Shown: positions 1 through 7,367, counted from the first letter of the stretch. The stretch: 26,005 bases of DNA from Desulfobulbaceae bacterium UBA2262 (GCA_002347185.1 DDXK01000086.1:1-26005), one strand, 5' to 3'. Program-made: numbers and translations. Notes: generated by a model from the letters alone, not told the origin.

Positions 1-2
1 AC

Positions 3-1124
3 CTGTGCATGCTCTGCGGCAAGATCGGCATCGAGGGGGGCGGCCTAAACCCCCTGCGCGGCCAGAACAACGTTCAGGGTGCCTGCGACATGGGCGGCCT
101 GCCCGGCGACCTGCCCGGCTACCAGAAGGTGAACAACCCCGAAGTCCTGGCCAAGTTCAACCAGGCCTGGGGCGTGGAACTGTCCAGCAAGCCCGGCCTG
201 ACCCTGACGGAGATCGTCGGCAAGGCCGGTCACGGCGACATCAAGGTGCTGTATATCATGGGTGAAAACCCCATGGTCTCCGACCCGGATCTGCACCATG
301 TCGAAGATGCGCTGAAGAATACCGACTTCCTCATCGTGCAGGACATCTTCCTGACCGAAACGGCCCAGTTGGCCGACGTGGTCCTGCCGGCGGCTTCTTT
401 TGCCGAGAAGGACGGTACCTTCGCCAACACCGAGCGGCGCGTGCAGCGGGTACGCAAAGCCATCGCCCCCATCGGTGAATGCAAGGCCGACTGGCAGATT
501 CTCATGGATCTGCTCAATCGCCTCGGTATCGAGAAGCAGTATGCCGGTCCGGAGGAGATCTTCACGGAACTCGCTTCGGTCACGCCTTCCTACGCCGGCA
601 TCACCTATGCCCGCCTGGAGAAGGTCGGCCTGCAGTGGCCGGTGCCTTCCGAGGATCACCCGGGCACCCCGGTATTGCATACGGAAAAATTCACCCGCGG
701 GAAGGGGCTCTTCATCGCTGAAGATTATATTCCGCCCATTGAGCTGCCGGACGAGGAGTTTCCGCTGCTCTTCACCACCGGCCGTGATCTGTCGCGCTAC
801 AATTTCAGCAGCATGACCGGCAAGACCCAGGAAATCGACGAGATCAGCCCCGAGTGCTTTGCCGAGGTGCACCCCGAGGATGCGGCGCGGTTTGGAATCA
901 CCGACAAATGCTGGGTCAGGCTTACCTCGCGGCGGGGTTCCGTCAAGATGCGGGCCATGGTGACTGACCGCACCCAGCAGGGAACGATCTTTACCACCTA
1001 CAATCATCTGGAGGCCCTGGTCAATTTCCTGACCCTGGATGCCCTGGACCGTCTCTCCAGGACCCCTGAGTACAAGCTCTGCGCCATCAAGGTGGAGGTG
1101 CTCGGGAAGGAACGTCCGCAGTGA
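3..1124 (+). CDS. fdhA: Formate dehydrogenase alpha subunit (molybdopterin/tungstopterin), C-terminal part, 5' truncated by window edge
   Basis: The reading frame is open from base 3 to a TGA at 1122-1124 and gives about 373 residues, the C-terminal half of a molybdopterin oxidoreductase. The stretch GGLNPLRGQNNVQGACDMGG near the start is the signature following the active-site region of formate dehydrogenases of the FdhH/FdhA type. Later blocks fit the same family: MGENPMVSDPDLHHVEDAL, DVVLPAASFAEKDGTFANTE, and the C-terminal cofactor-binding domain with TTGRDLSRYNFSSMTGKT. The catalytic Cys/Sec and N-terminal [4Fe-4S] region lie upstream of the window, so whether this subunit also uses selenocysteine cannot be seen. 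It lies 118 bases upstream of hdrA on the same strand, which suggests that it supplies formate-derived electrons to the Hdr module. The family call is secure; direction of electron flow is inference. Confidence 0.93.
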   Translation: MCMLCGKIGIEGGGLNPLRGQNNVQGACDMGGLPGDLPGYQKVNNPEVLAKFNQAWGVELSSKPGLTLTEIVGKAGHGDIKVLYIMGENPMVSDPDLHHVEDALKNTDFLIVQDIFLTETAQLADVVLPAASFAEKDGTFANTERRVQRVRKAIAPIGECKADWQILMDLLNRLGIEKQYAGPEEIFTELASVTPSYAGITYARLEKVGLQWPVPSEDHPGTPVLHTEKFTRGKGLFIAEDYIPPIELPDEEFPLLFTTGRDLSRYNFSSMTGKTQEIDEISPECFAEVHPEDAARFGITDKCWVRLTSRRGSVKMRAMVTDRTQQGTIFTTYNHLEALVNFLTLDALDRLSRTPEYKLCAIKVEVLGKERPQ

Positions 1125-1188
1125 GTGAGTGCAGGGAACTGCCAGGGCTTTCATCGTGGCTGCGCATGATATTATGCAGTGGATCCGA

Positions 1189-1200
1189 GGGGGCGCCCCC
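1189..1200. repeat. 12-base GC palindrome in the fdhA-hdrA gap
   Basis: GGGGGCGCCCCC is a perfect palindrome and is followed by TTTCTT. As RNA it could fold to a four-base-pair stem with a GCGC loop before a short U-rich run, so it might be a weak attenuator between fdhA and hdrA. The stem is too short to call a terminator. Confidence 0.3.
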
Positions 1201-1242
1201 TTTCTTGGTCCATCAAATTTTCACATAGATTGGAGTTAATGT

Positions 1243-4200
1243 ATGGGACAAGCAAAAGATAAAAAATCAGGGACAATCATGGTCGTCGGCGGCGGTGTCG
1301 CCGGGGTCCAGGCAGCCCTTGATTTGACCGAGCTTGGCTACTATGTCTATCTGGTAGAAAAGTCCGCAGCCGTTGGCGGGGCCATGGCCCAGCTGGATAA
1401 AACCTTTCCCACCAACGACTGTTCGCTTTGAATACTCGCGCCTAAGCTGGTAGAGGCCGGTCGGTCTCCCAATATCGAAATCTTAAGCAACGCCGATCTT
1501 CTTTCCCTGGATGGAAAACCGGGCAACTTCACCGCCAGGCTCCGCTTGCGGCCGCGATACATCGATGCGGACAAATGCACCGCCTGCGGGCTTTGCACCA
1601 AGTACTGCCCCAGGCACCTGGTGGACCAGTACAACGAGGGACTGGCCATCACCCGGCCCATCCATATCGACTATCCCCAGGCCGTGCCCGCCACCTATTT
1701 CATCGACCCGGAAGCCTGTCTCTACCTGAAACACGGCGTCTGCCAGATTTGTGTCTGCACCTGCCAGAGCAAGGCCATCGACTTCAGCCAGAAACCTGAG
1801 GAAAAGGAGCTTTCCGTGGGGGCGGTGATCGTGGCCCCCGGTTTTGGCCGGATTCCTGACGAGACCCTGGCCAAGTACAGCTACGGCCAGCATGCCGACG
1901 TGGTGACCAGCCTGGAGTTCGAGCGCCTGCTCTGCGCCTCCGGTCCCTTTGAGGGCGAGCTCAAGTGCCTTTCCGACAGGCGCCACCCCAAGCGGATCGC
2001 CTTCATCCAGTGCGTGGGCTCCCGCGATCTGGGCTGCGACAACGGCTACTGTTCCTCGGTCTGCTGCATGTACGCGATCAAGGAGGCCATGGTTGCCAAG
2101 GAGCATGATCCCTCTGTGGATATCACCATCTACTACATGGATATGCGTACTCAGGGGAAGGGCTTCGATGCCGCCCAGAAGAAGGCCCAGGCCATGGGGA
2201 TCAAGTTTGTCCGCGCCAAGGTGGCAGACGTCATGCCCTGGGAGAAGAACCTCAAGCTGACCTTCTCCACCATGGACGGCAGCCATGGCTTCGAGCCCTA
2301 CGACATGGTCGTGCTCTCCGTGGGCCTCGACGCGCCGGCCGATGCCAGGAATCTTGCCAGGATCGCCGGCTTTGAGCTGAACAACTACGATTTCTGCAAA
2401 ACCGAGACCTTTGCCCCTCTTCTCACCACCAAGCCCGGCGTCTTTGTCGCCGGCGCCTTCCAGGGGCCCAAGGATATTCCGGAGAGCGTCACCCAGTCCA
2501 GCGCTGCGGCCGGTCTGGTTTCCGGCCTGGTGATGAAGGACCGCGGCAAGGCCTTGGTGCACAAGAGCTATCCGGAGGAGAAGAAGATCGAGGACGAGGA
2601 GGTGCGCATCGGCGTTTTCGTCTGCCATTGCGGCATCAACATCGGCAGCGTCGTCGATGTGCCCTCGGTGGAAAAGTATACCGACGGCATGGAAGGCGTT
2701 GTCTACCATGCCCAGAGCCTCTACAGCTGCTCCCAGGACGCCCAGGAGGTTATCAAGGAGAAGATCAGGGAGCACAAGCTGAACCGTATCGTGGTTGCCG
2801 CCTGCTCTCCGAGAACCCACGAGCCGCTTTTCCAGGAAACCCTGAAGGATGCCGGCCTGAACCGCTGCCTTTTTGAGATGGTCAATATCCGCGACCACTG
2901 CTCCTGGGTACATGCCAACGAGCCCGAGGCCGCGACCAGGAAGTCCATGGATCTGGTACGGATGGGCATTGCCAAGGCCCGCCACATCCAGCCGCTTCCC
3001 GAGCAGACCGTGCCGGTCACCGACAAGGCCCTGGTTTTGGGTGCCGGCGTGGCCGGTCTCACCGCGGCCCTTACCCTGGCCGAGCAGGGCTTCCACACCT
3101 ATGTGATCGAGAAGGAAGACAAGGTCGGCGGCCACCTCCAGCATCTTGCCTATACCCTGCAGGGCGAAAAAGTCAGCACCGTGCTGAGCGACCTTGCCGA
3201 CAAGGTGAAGAAGAACAAGAAGATCGAGGTCTTCACCAACAGCGAACTCACCGCGGTGAGCGGTTTCGTCGGCAACTTCTCTTCGGTGGTCGCGAACCGG
3301 AAGGGCAAGTCCACCTCGGAAATGACCATTGACCACGGGGTGATCATCGTCGCCACCGGCGGCCGCGAGCACCGACCCGAACTGGTGCTCGGCAACCAGA
3401 TCAAGTACTCCGATGCCATTGTCACCCAGCGCGAGCTTGAGCAGCGCCTGGCCGGCAAGGGCAAGGTCAAGGCGCCCAAGTCCGTAGTGATGGTGCAGTG
3501 CGCCGGCTCAAGGGGCGATGATCTGAACTACTGCAGCAAGGTCTGCTGCAGCCACGCAGTGAAGAACGCCTTGAAGATCAAGGAGCTTGATCCCGCCTCC
3601 CAGGTGGTGGTCCTCTACCGCGACATGCGCACTTACGGCTATGCCGAGGATGCCTACCGCGAGGCCCGCGAGAAGGGCGTGGTCTTCATCCCCTACTCGC
3701 TGGACAACAAGCCGGTCATCAAGGGCAGCGGCAAGAAGATGACCGTGACCTTCCATGATCCCATCCTCCGGGAAGAGGTGAGCATGAATCCGGAGCTGAT
3801 CGCCCTGAGCGTGGGCATCGTCCCGGAAGGTACCGAGGAGCTCAGTAAGCTCTTGAAGATTCCGGTGAACGAGGACAAGTTCTACCTGGAGGCGCACGTC
3901 AAGCTGCGGCCGGTGGAGCTGCCGGTGAGCGGTGTCTATGTCTGCGGTCTGGCCCACTCGCCCAAGCCGGTGGACGAGATCATCGTCCAGGCCCAGGCCG
4001 CGGCGGCCAAGGCTTCCATTCCTCTGGTCAAGGGCTGTGTCTCTGTCGAGCCCACTGTTTCCAGCGTGGACAAAGAGGAGTGCATCGGCTGCGGACTCTG
4101 CGAATCGCTCTGCCCCTATCAGGCGATCCGCATCGTCAAGGACGAAAACGGCAAGCGCAAGGCCGAGACCATCACCGCCTCCTGCAAAGGCTGTGGGATC

Positions 4201-4302
4201 TGCGCCTCGCACTGCCCGGTGTTCGCCATTTCCATGGGCGGCTTCACCGATGAACAGATAACCGCACAAATCACCGCCTTTGGTGAAACCAAGGAGGCTT
4301 AA
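1243..4302 (+). CDS. hdrA: HdrA-type heterodisulfide reductase subunit A, selenocysteine at the in-frame TGA 1429-1431 (Sec63)
   Basis: Read through the TGA, this is one 1019-residue iron-sulfur flavoprotein. The N-terminal GGGVAG (16-21) starts a Rossmann FAD domain. The next block reads PTNDCSL-U-ILAPKLVEAG, where HdrA proteins have DCSxC, so Sec63 replaces a conserved Cys. The frame is open between the TGA and the next start (1432-1545) and encodes family sequence. A ferredoxin-like Cys set (112, 115, 118, 122) follows, then CVGSR/YCSxxCC (about 257-276). A second full HdrA module begins near 454 (VGVF-type VRIGVFVCHCG), with its own FAD fold GAGVAG (600-605) and CAGSR/YCSKVCC (about 753). 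Two C-terminal [4Fe-4S] motifs lie at 947-957 and 981-991. The ATG at 1243 has GGAG at 1232-1235. mvhD starts five bases after the stop. HdrA is the flavin-bifurcating subunit of soluble Hdr complexes. The alternative, a point-mutated pseudogene, is unlikely because mvhD shows the same pattern. Confidence 0.92.
1429..1471 (+). promoter_or_regulatory. Selenocysteine TGA codon and putative bacterial SECIS hairpin of hdrA
   Basis: The TGA at 1429-1431 is followed by a hairpin. The outer stem is TGG 1448-1450 with CCA 1469-1471, then a TA bulge on the 5' side at 1451-1452. The inner stem is GAGGCC 1453-1458 with GGTCTC 1463-1468 (one G-U pair), and the loop is GGTC at 1459-1462. The loop starts 28 bases after the TGA. 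A GGU-containing apical loop and a bulged U below it are the features SelB recognises in E. coli fdhF. Folding was done by eye. Confidence 0.72.
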
Positions 4303-4307
4303 TCGTT

Positions 4308-4907
4308 ATGAGCAAGAATGATTTCAATCCCAGGATCCTGGGATTTCTCTGCAACTGGTGCTGCTACGCGGCCGCTGACAGCGCCGGGGTTTCCCGGTAT
4401 CAGTATCCGCCCAATCTGCGCACCATCCGGGTGATGTGCACCGGCCGGCTCGACGCGGCCTTTGTCTTGCGCGGTTTTGCCGAAGGTGCCGACGGCATCT
4501 TCACAGGCGGCTGACAACTCGGTGAATGTCATTACCAGGTTGGTAATTACGACGCGATGGGTGTGAGTGCATTGGTGAAGAAGGTATTGAGCGAGGTGGG
4601 CCTCAAGCCGGAGCGGTTTGATCTGCAGTGGGCTTCCGCTGCCGAGGCGCCCCGTTTTGTGAAACTGATCACCGAATTCACCATGCGGGTGAAAGAGCTT
4701 GGTCCGATCGGCCAGGTGGAGGGCATTGCTCCCGAGGAGTTGAAGGGAAGGCTCGACAAGGCCCTTGCCCTGGTGAGCGACAGGAAGCTGCGCGTCGCCT
4801 TCGGCAACGCCACCAAAACCATCCGCAAGGAAGGGAATTTCAATCAGGAGTTCATCTCCGGAGTTATCGAGGACAAACTCGGCAAGACGATCAGCAGTGG
4901 CTTGTAG
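4308..4907 (+). CDS. mvhD: MvhD/FlpD-type electron-transfer subunit, selenocysteine at the in-frame TGA 4512-4514 (Sec69)
   Basis: Read through the TGA, this is a 199-residue MvhD-family [2Fe-2S] protein. N-terminal Cys residues 15, 18, 19 (GFLCNWCCYAAAD) and 44 (VMCTGR) match the family. The key block reads GADGIFTGG-U-QLGECHYQVGN, where MvhD proteins have GGCxxGxCHY, so Sec69 replaces a conserved cluster-region Cys and Cys74 is retained. The downstream part, KKVLSEVGLKPERFDLQWASAAEAPRF, is typical of the family C-terminus. AAGGAGG at 4291-4297 sits ten bases before the ATG, inside the end of hdrA, so the two genes are translationally close. In methanogens MvhD links HdrABC to a hydrogenase or formate dehydrogenase; here fdhA is the visible partner. 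No hydrogenase genes are in the window. Confidence 0.92.
4512..4550 (+). promoter_or_regulatory. Selenocysteine TGA codon and putative bacterial SECIS hairpin of mvhD
   Basis: The TGA at 4512-4514 is followed by a perfect six-base-pair stem, ATTACC 4531-4536 with GGTAAT 4542-4547, closing a five-base loop AGGTT at 4537-4541. Below a C-T mismatch, GT 4528-4529 pairs with AC 4549-4550. The loop begins 23 bases after the TGA and contains GGU, like the AGGUCU loop of the E. coli fdhF SECIS. Folding was done by eye. Confidence 0.75.
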
Positions 4908-4940
4908 GAAAAGAGTCTGGCCTGCCAGGCAGGTGAAGAC

Positions 4941-4981
4941 AAAAAAAGGGGCTGACCATCTACGGTCAGCCCCTTTTTTTT
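4941..4981. terminator. Bidirectional rho-independent terminator
   Basis: GGGGCTGACC (4948-4957) and GGTCAGCCCC (4964-4973) form a perfect ten-base-pair stem around the loop ATCTAC. Seven A precede it and eight T follow it, so it works on both strands. It ends the plus-strand fdhA-hdrA-mvhD operon and can also end the minus-strand csp transcript arriving from 5079. Confidence 0.95.
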
Positions 4982-5078
4982 GTCTATGAAGATCTTGCCC
5001 GCCTTCTTCGTTCTTGCAAAGAAGAGAAGGGGATCAAGACCCTGCCTGGAAGGAGGGTCCCGATACGCAAGGCAGGAA

Positions 5079-5279
5079 TTATTTCTGGACGACGTTTGCC
5101 GCAGAGGGACCCTTGGGTCCATCAACAACATCAAAAGTCACCCGGGCGCCTTCCTGCAGGGACTTGAAGCCCTGGGCCTGAATGGCGGTATGATGCACGA
5201 AAACATCCTTGCCGCCATCCTGCTCGATAAAACCAAAACCCTTGGAATCGTTGAACCACTTTACTGTGCCTTCAGCCAT
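5079..5279 (-). CDS. csp: Cold-shock protein, CspA family
   Basis: This 66-residue protein is a complete single cold-shock domain: GTVKWFNDSKGFGFIEQDGG with RNP1 KGFGFI (13-18), then RNP2 DVFVHH (about 25-30), and a C-terminal GPSAANV block. It is the normal length for the family. Such proteins bind single-stranded RNA/DNA and act as RNA chaperones in the cytoplasm; some members are cold-induced and others constitutive. On the minus strand AAAGGAG lies about ten bases before the ATG, and a seven-base-pair hairpin (5301-5319) sits just upstream. It follows a DEAD-box helicase and an RRM gene, so the group is functionally coherent. Which numbered csp paralogue it is cannot be told. Confidence 0.96.
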   Translation of the reverse strand: MAEGTVKWFNDSKGFGFIEQDGGKDVFVHHTAIQAQGFKSLQEGARVTFDVVDGPKGPSAANVVQK

Positions 5280-5300
5280 TTTGTACTACTCCTTTGTGCT

Positions 5301-5319
5301 TGGTTCCAATGCGGAACCA
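5301..5319 (-). promoter_or_regulatory. Leader hairpin upstream of csp ribosome binding site
   Basis: TGGTTCC (5301-5307) and GGAACCA (5313-5319) form a perfect seven-base-pair stem with a five-base loop, ending about 11 bases before the csp Shine-Dalgarno sequence. No U-run follows on the minus strand, so it is not a terminator. A role in leader structure or mRNA stability is inference. Confidence 0.45.
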
Positions 5320-5424
5320 CTTTGTTGTAAGCAGGCCGACGAAAAAAAATTTCGAGCAGCCTGAAAGAGCCGAGGCATCACCTGATACTTCGACCGGATG
5401 TCCAGTTTCCCGGACAAAGAATAT

Positions 5425-6705
5425 TTATCGTTGCGCCGGCTTGCCGAGACCGAAATCAAAGCTGCAGGACTTGGCGCGCCGGGTGTTTTTGGCACGACCC
5501 GGGGCCGCGGCAGTGCCTGGTTTCCTTCTTGTCGGCATCTGGCGGGGAAATCTTTCCCGTTTTTCTTCGCGGAGCTCTTCTTCCGTTGCCGGGGCGAGGG
5601 TGGGAGTGGTCTGGCGGAGCATCTTTTTGCCCAGGCAGTTTTCGATGAGGGAGATCATCTTGCCGTCGTCGTGGCTGGCAAAGGTGAAGGCTTCGCCCGT
5701 CCGGGTGGCCCGTCCGGTCCGGCCAGTCCGGTGCGTATAGGTTTCCGCCGTATCGGGTACGTCATAGTTGATGACGTGGGAGATTCCCAGTACGTCGATG
5801 CCGCGGGCGGCGATGTCAGTGGCGACCAGAATCGTGAAGGTGCCGTTCCGAAAGCCGTCCAGGGCCTGCTGCCGTTTCTGCTGGGAAAGATTGCCCTGCA
5901 GGGAGGCTGCGCTGAAGCCGGCCTTTTCCAGGTGGAGGGCCAGGCTTTTCGCCTTGTGCTTGGTGCGGGTGAAAATAAGGGTGCAGGCCATTTCCCGTTC
6001 GCTGATGATGCTCTTCAAAAGGGAGGTCTTCTGCTCCTTGGCAACCTGGAAAAGGTAATGGGAGATGGTCGGTGCCGGCAGGGTGTGGTTGAGCTGCACT
6101 GTGGTCGGGTTCTGCAGGATTTCTTCCGCCAGATGGCGAATTTCCTTGGGCATGGTTGCGGAAAAAACCAGGGATTGCCGTTCCCTGGGCAACTGCCGGA
6201 TGATCCTTTTGATGTCGGGCAAAAAGCCCTTGTCGAACATGTGGTCCGCCTCGTCCAGAACCAGAACTTCGATGCCACCGAGGGTGAAGGCCTTTTCGTT
6301 GAGCAGGTCGAGCAGGCGGCCCGGACAGGCGACGATGATTTCCGCTCCGGCCCGTACCGCTTTGATCTGCGGCATCTTGCCGACGCCGCCATAGATGACC
6401 ACGCTGGTCAGGCCGGTAGCCTTGGCCATCCTGCCGATATTGTCGTGGATTTGTTCAGCCAGTTCCCTGGTGGGGGCGACGATCAGCGCCCGTAATTTCT
6501 TGCGGGGCCCGTCCAGCAGGCGCTGGAGCATGGGCAGGACAAAGGCGGCGGTCTTGCCGGTGCCGGTCTGGGCCAGGCCGAGGATGTCGCGGCCGGCGAG
6601 GATGGGTGGGATCGCCTCTTTCTGGATGGGGGTGGGGGCGGTATAGCCACAGGCGGCAATGCCGGCACTCACCTTGGGGTGAAACTGAAACTCTGTAAAA
6701 CTCAT
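5425..6705 (-). CDS. rhlE: ATP-dependent DEAD-box RNA helicase, RhlE-like
   Basis: This 426-residue protein carries all the DEAD-box motifs in order: Q motif (GYTAPTPIQKEAIP, about 20-33), motif I AQTGTGKT (45-52), Ia PTRELA (78-83), TPGR-equivalent CPGR (127-130), DEAD (151-154), SAT (182-184), motif IV IFTRTK, motif V ATDIAARGID (about 295-304) and motif VI HRTGRTGR (325-332). A basic C-terminal tail of about 60 residues (RRKPGTAAAPGRAKNTRRAK) fits an RhlE-type helicase with a short RNA-binding extension. The larger CsdA/DeaD type has a DbpA-like domain, which is absent here. It unwinds structured RNA in the cytoplasm. The ATG at 6705 is chosen over the out-of-frame ATG at 6709; GGAG sits five bases before it. 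It lies between the RRM and csp genes. Confidence 0.95.
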   Translation of the reverse strand: MSFTEFQFHPKVSAGIAACGYTAPTPIQKEAIPPILAGRDILGLAQTGTGKTAAFVLPMLQRLLDGPRKKLRALIVAPTRELAEQIHDNIGRMAKATGLTSVVIYGGVGKMPQIKAVRAGAEIIVACPGRLLDLLNEKAFTLGGIEVLVLDEADHMFDKGFLPDIKRIIRQLPRERQSLVFSATMPKEIRHLAEEILQNPTTVQLNHTLPAPTISHYLFQVAKEQKTSLLKSIISEREMACTLIFTRTKHKAKSLALHLEKAGFSAASLQGNLSQQKRQQALDGFRNGTFTILVATDIAARGIDVLGISHVINYDVPDTAETYTHRTGRTGRATRTGEAFTFASHDDGKMISLIENCLGKKMLRQTTPTLAPATEEELREEKRERFPRQMPTRRKPGTAAAPGRAKNTRRAKSCSFDFGLGKPAQR

Positions 6706-6717
6706 TCATGCTCCTTC

Positions 6718-6737
6718 GCGAAAATTATGATTTTCGC
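6718..6737 (-). promoter_or_regulatory. Inverted repeat abutting the helicase Shine-Dalgarno
   Basis: GCGAAAAT (6718-6725) and ATTTTCGC (6730-6737) form a perfect eight-base-pair inverted repeat with a four-base spacer. On the minus strand its 3' arm runs directly into the GAAGGAG of the helicase gene. An RNA hairpin here would sit at the edge of the ribosome binding site and could modulate initiation; as DNA it could be an operator. Both roles are inference. Confidence 0.5.
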
Positions 6738-6755
6738 TCTGTTTCTTGGTGATCG

Positions 6756-6774
6756 GCCAGGGCTTTTCCCTGGC
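6756..6774 (-). promoter_or_regulatory. Second leader hairpin upstream of the helicase gene
   Basis: GCCAGGG (6756-6762) and CCCTGGC (6768-6774) form a perfect seven-base-pair stem with a five-base loop. No T-run follows in the minus-strand direction, so a simple terminator is unlikely. It lies in the 157-base spacer between the RRM and helicase genes. Confidence 0.45.
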
Positions 6775-6862
6775 TTCTCGCTCCGGATCTGCCTGAGGCA
6801 GCGCGGAGTATATATTTCTGATGTTTATGAAGTGGTTGGGCCCCGGGAATAGTCGTTGCCTC

Positions 6863-7129
6863 CTACCAGCGCTTGCCAAACCGGTCATCCCGGGGGCGCG
6901 CCTCTCTGACCACGAGGTGGCGGTCATTGAGCATTGAGCCGTGCAGGGTCTGCCGGGCGGCGTCACCTTCGCTCCTGTCCGCCATCTGCACATAGGCAAA
7001 GCATTTTGACTGTCGGGTGAAAAGATCACTGATGAGGTTGACTTTCCGCACCGCGCCATGCAGGCTGAAAAGGGCGCGAAGCTCAATTTCCGTCATGGTG
7101 TGGCAGAGGTTGCCGACATAAAGTTTCAA
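6863..7129 (-). CDS. Small RNA-binding protein with one RRM domain
   Basis: From a TTG at 7127-7129 this encodes 88 residues starting MKLYVGNL, the usual beginning of bacterial single-RRM proteins. RNP2 is LYVGNL (3-8). RNP1 is KCFAYVQM (42-49), where the usual second-position Gly is Cys. The C-terminal tail REARPRDDRFGKRW is charged and short. GGAG lies six bases upstream of the TTG. The frame stays open to another TTG at 7192, which would add 21 residues with no family resemblance. Such RRM proteins bind single-stranded RNA, and several cyanobacterial relatives are cold-induced. Its position upstream of a DEAD-box helicase and a Csp gene supports an RNA-remodelling role. The specific RNA target is unknown. 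Confidence 0.88.
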   Translation of the reverse strand: MKLYVGNLCHTMTEIELRALFSLHGAVRKVNLISDLFTRQSKCFAYVQMADRSEGDAARQTLHGSMLNDRHLVVREARPRDDRFGKRW

Positions 7130-7253
7130 ACGGTTCTCCGGTTCAGCATTCAGCAGAAACTTCGACGGCAACGGACGATGTAGAGAAAACAACGAGAGTC
7201 AGCGAGGATAACCTGTGAGGAGTTTGCTTCTACTTGAGATAATGTTGTAAGTC

Positions 7254-7281
7254 ACTATACTCCTTTGCGGCCTTTATGCAA
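7254..7281 (-). promoter_or_regulatory. Candidate sigma-70 promoter for the RRM-helicase-csp group
   Basis: On the minus strand TTGCAT (7276-7281) is separated by 16 bases from TATAGT (7254-7259). Transcription would start near 7247 and leave a leader of roughly 115 bases before the TTG start at 7129. The match is by eye and not tested. Confidence 0.45.
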
Positions 7282-7322
7282 GGAAATAAAAAAAGAAACA
7301 GTATTTTCCCGCCGTCCCGAAT

Positions 7323-7348
7323 GCGCCGGGGGGAAACAGGCCCGGCGC
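7323..7348 (-). terminator. GC-rich hairpin after the histidine kinase, possible terminator
   Basis: GCGCCGGG (7323-7330) and CCCGGCGC (7341-7348) form an eight-base-pair stem with a ten-base loop, 19 bases past the kinase stop on the minus strand. The T-rich run that follows is about 30 bases further on, so it is not a classic rho-independent terminator. Confidence 0.4.
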
Positions 7349-7367
7349 TGGGGATCTCCTTTCTCCC

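Noticed and set aside
1243..1431. hdrA as a separate 62-residue gene or a truncated pseudogene
   Set aside because: The frame continues past the TGA with conserved HdrA sequence, there is a suitable hairpin, and the neighbouring mvhD shows the same arrangement at a conserved Cys.
1483..3372. Long minus-strand open frame opposite hdrA
   Set aside because: It is antisense to a well-supported gene in GC-rich DNA and shows no recognisable domain; such shadow frames are common here.
4557..4907. A separate 116-residue gene starting at an ATG downstream of the mvhD TGA
   Set aside because: It lacks the GxCHY motif at its start and has no Shine-Dalgarno; it is the in-frame C-terminal part of mvhD.
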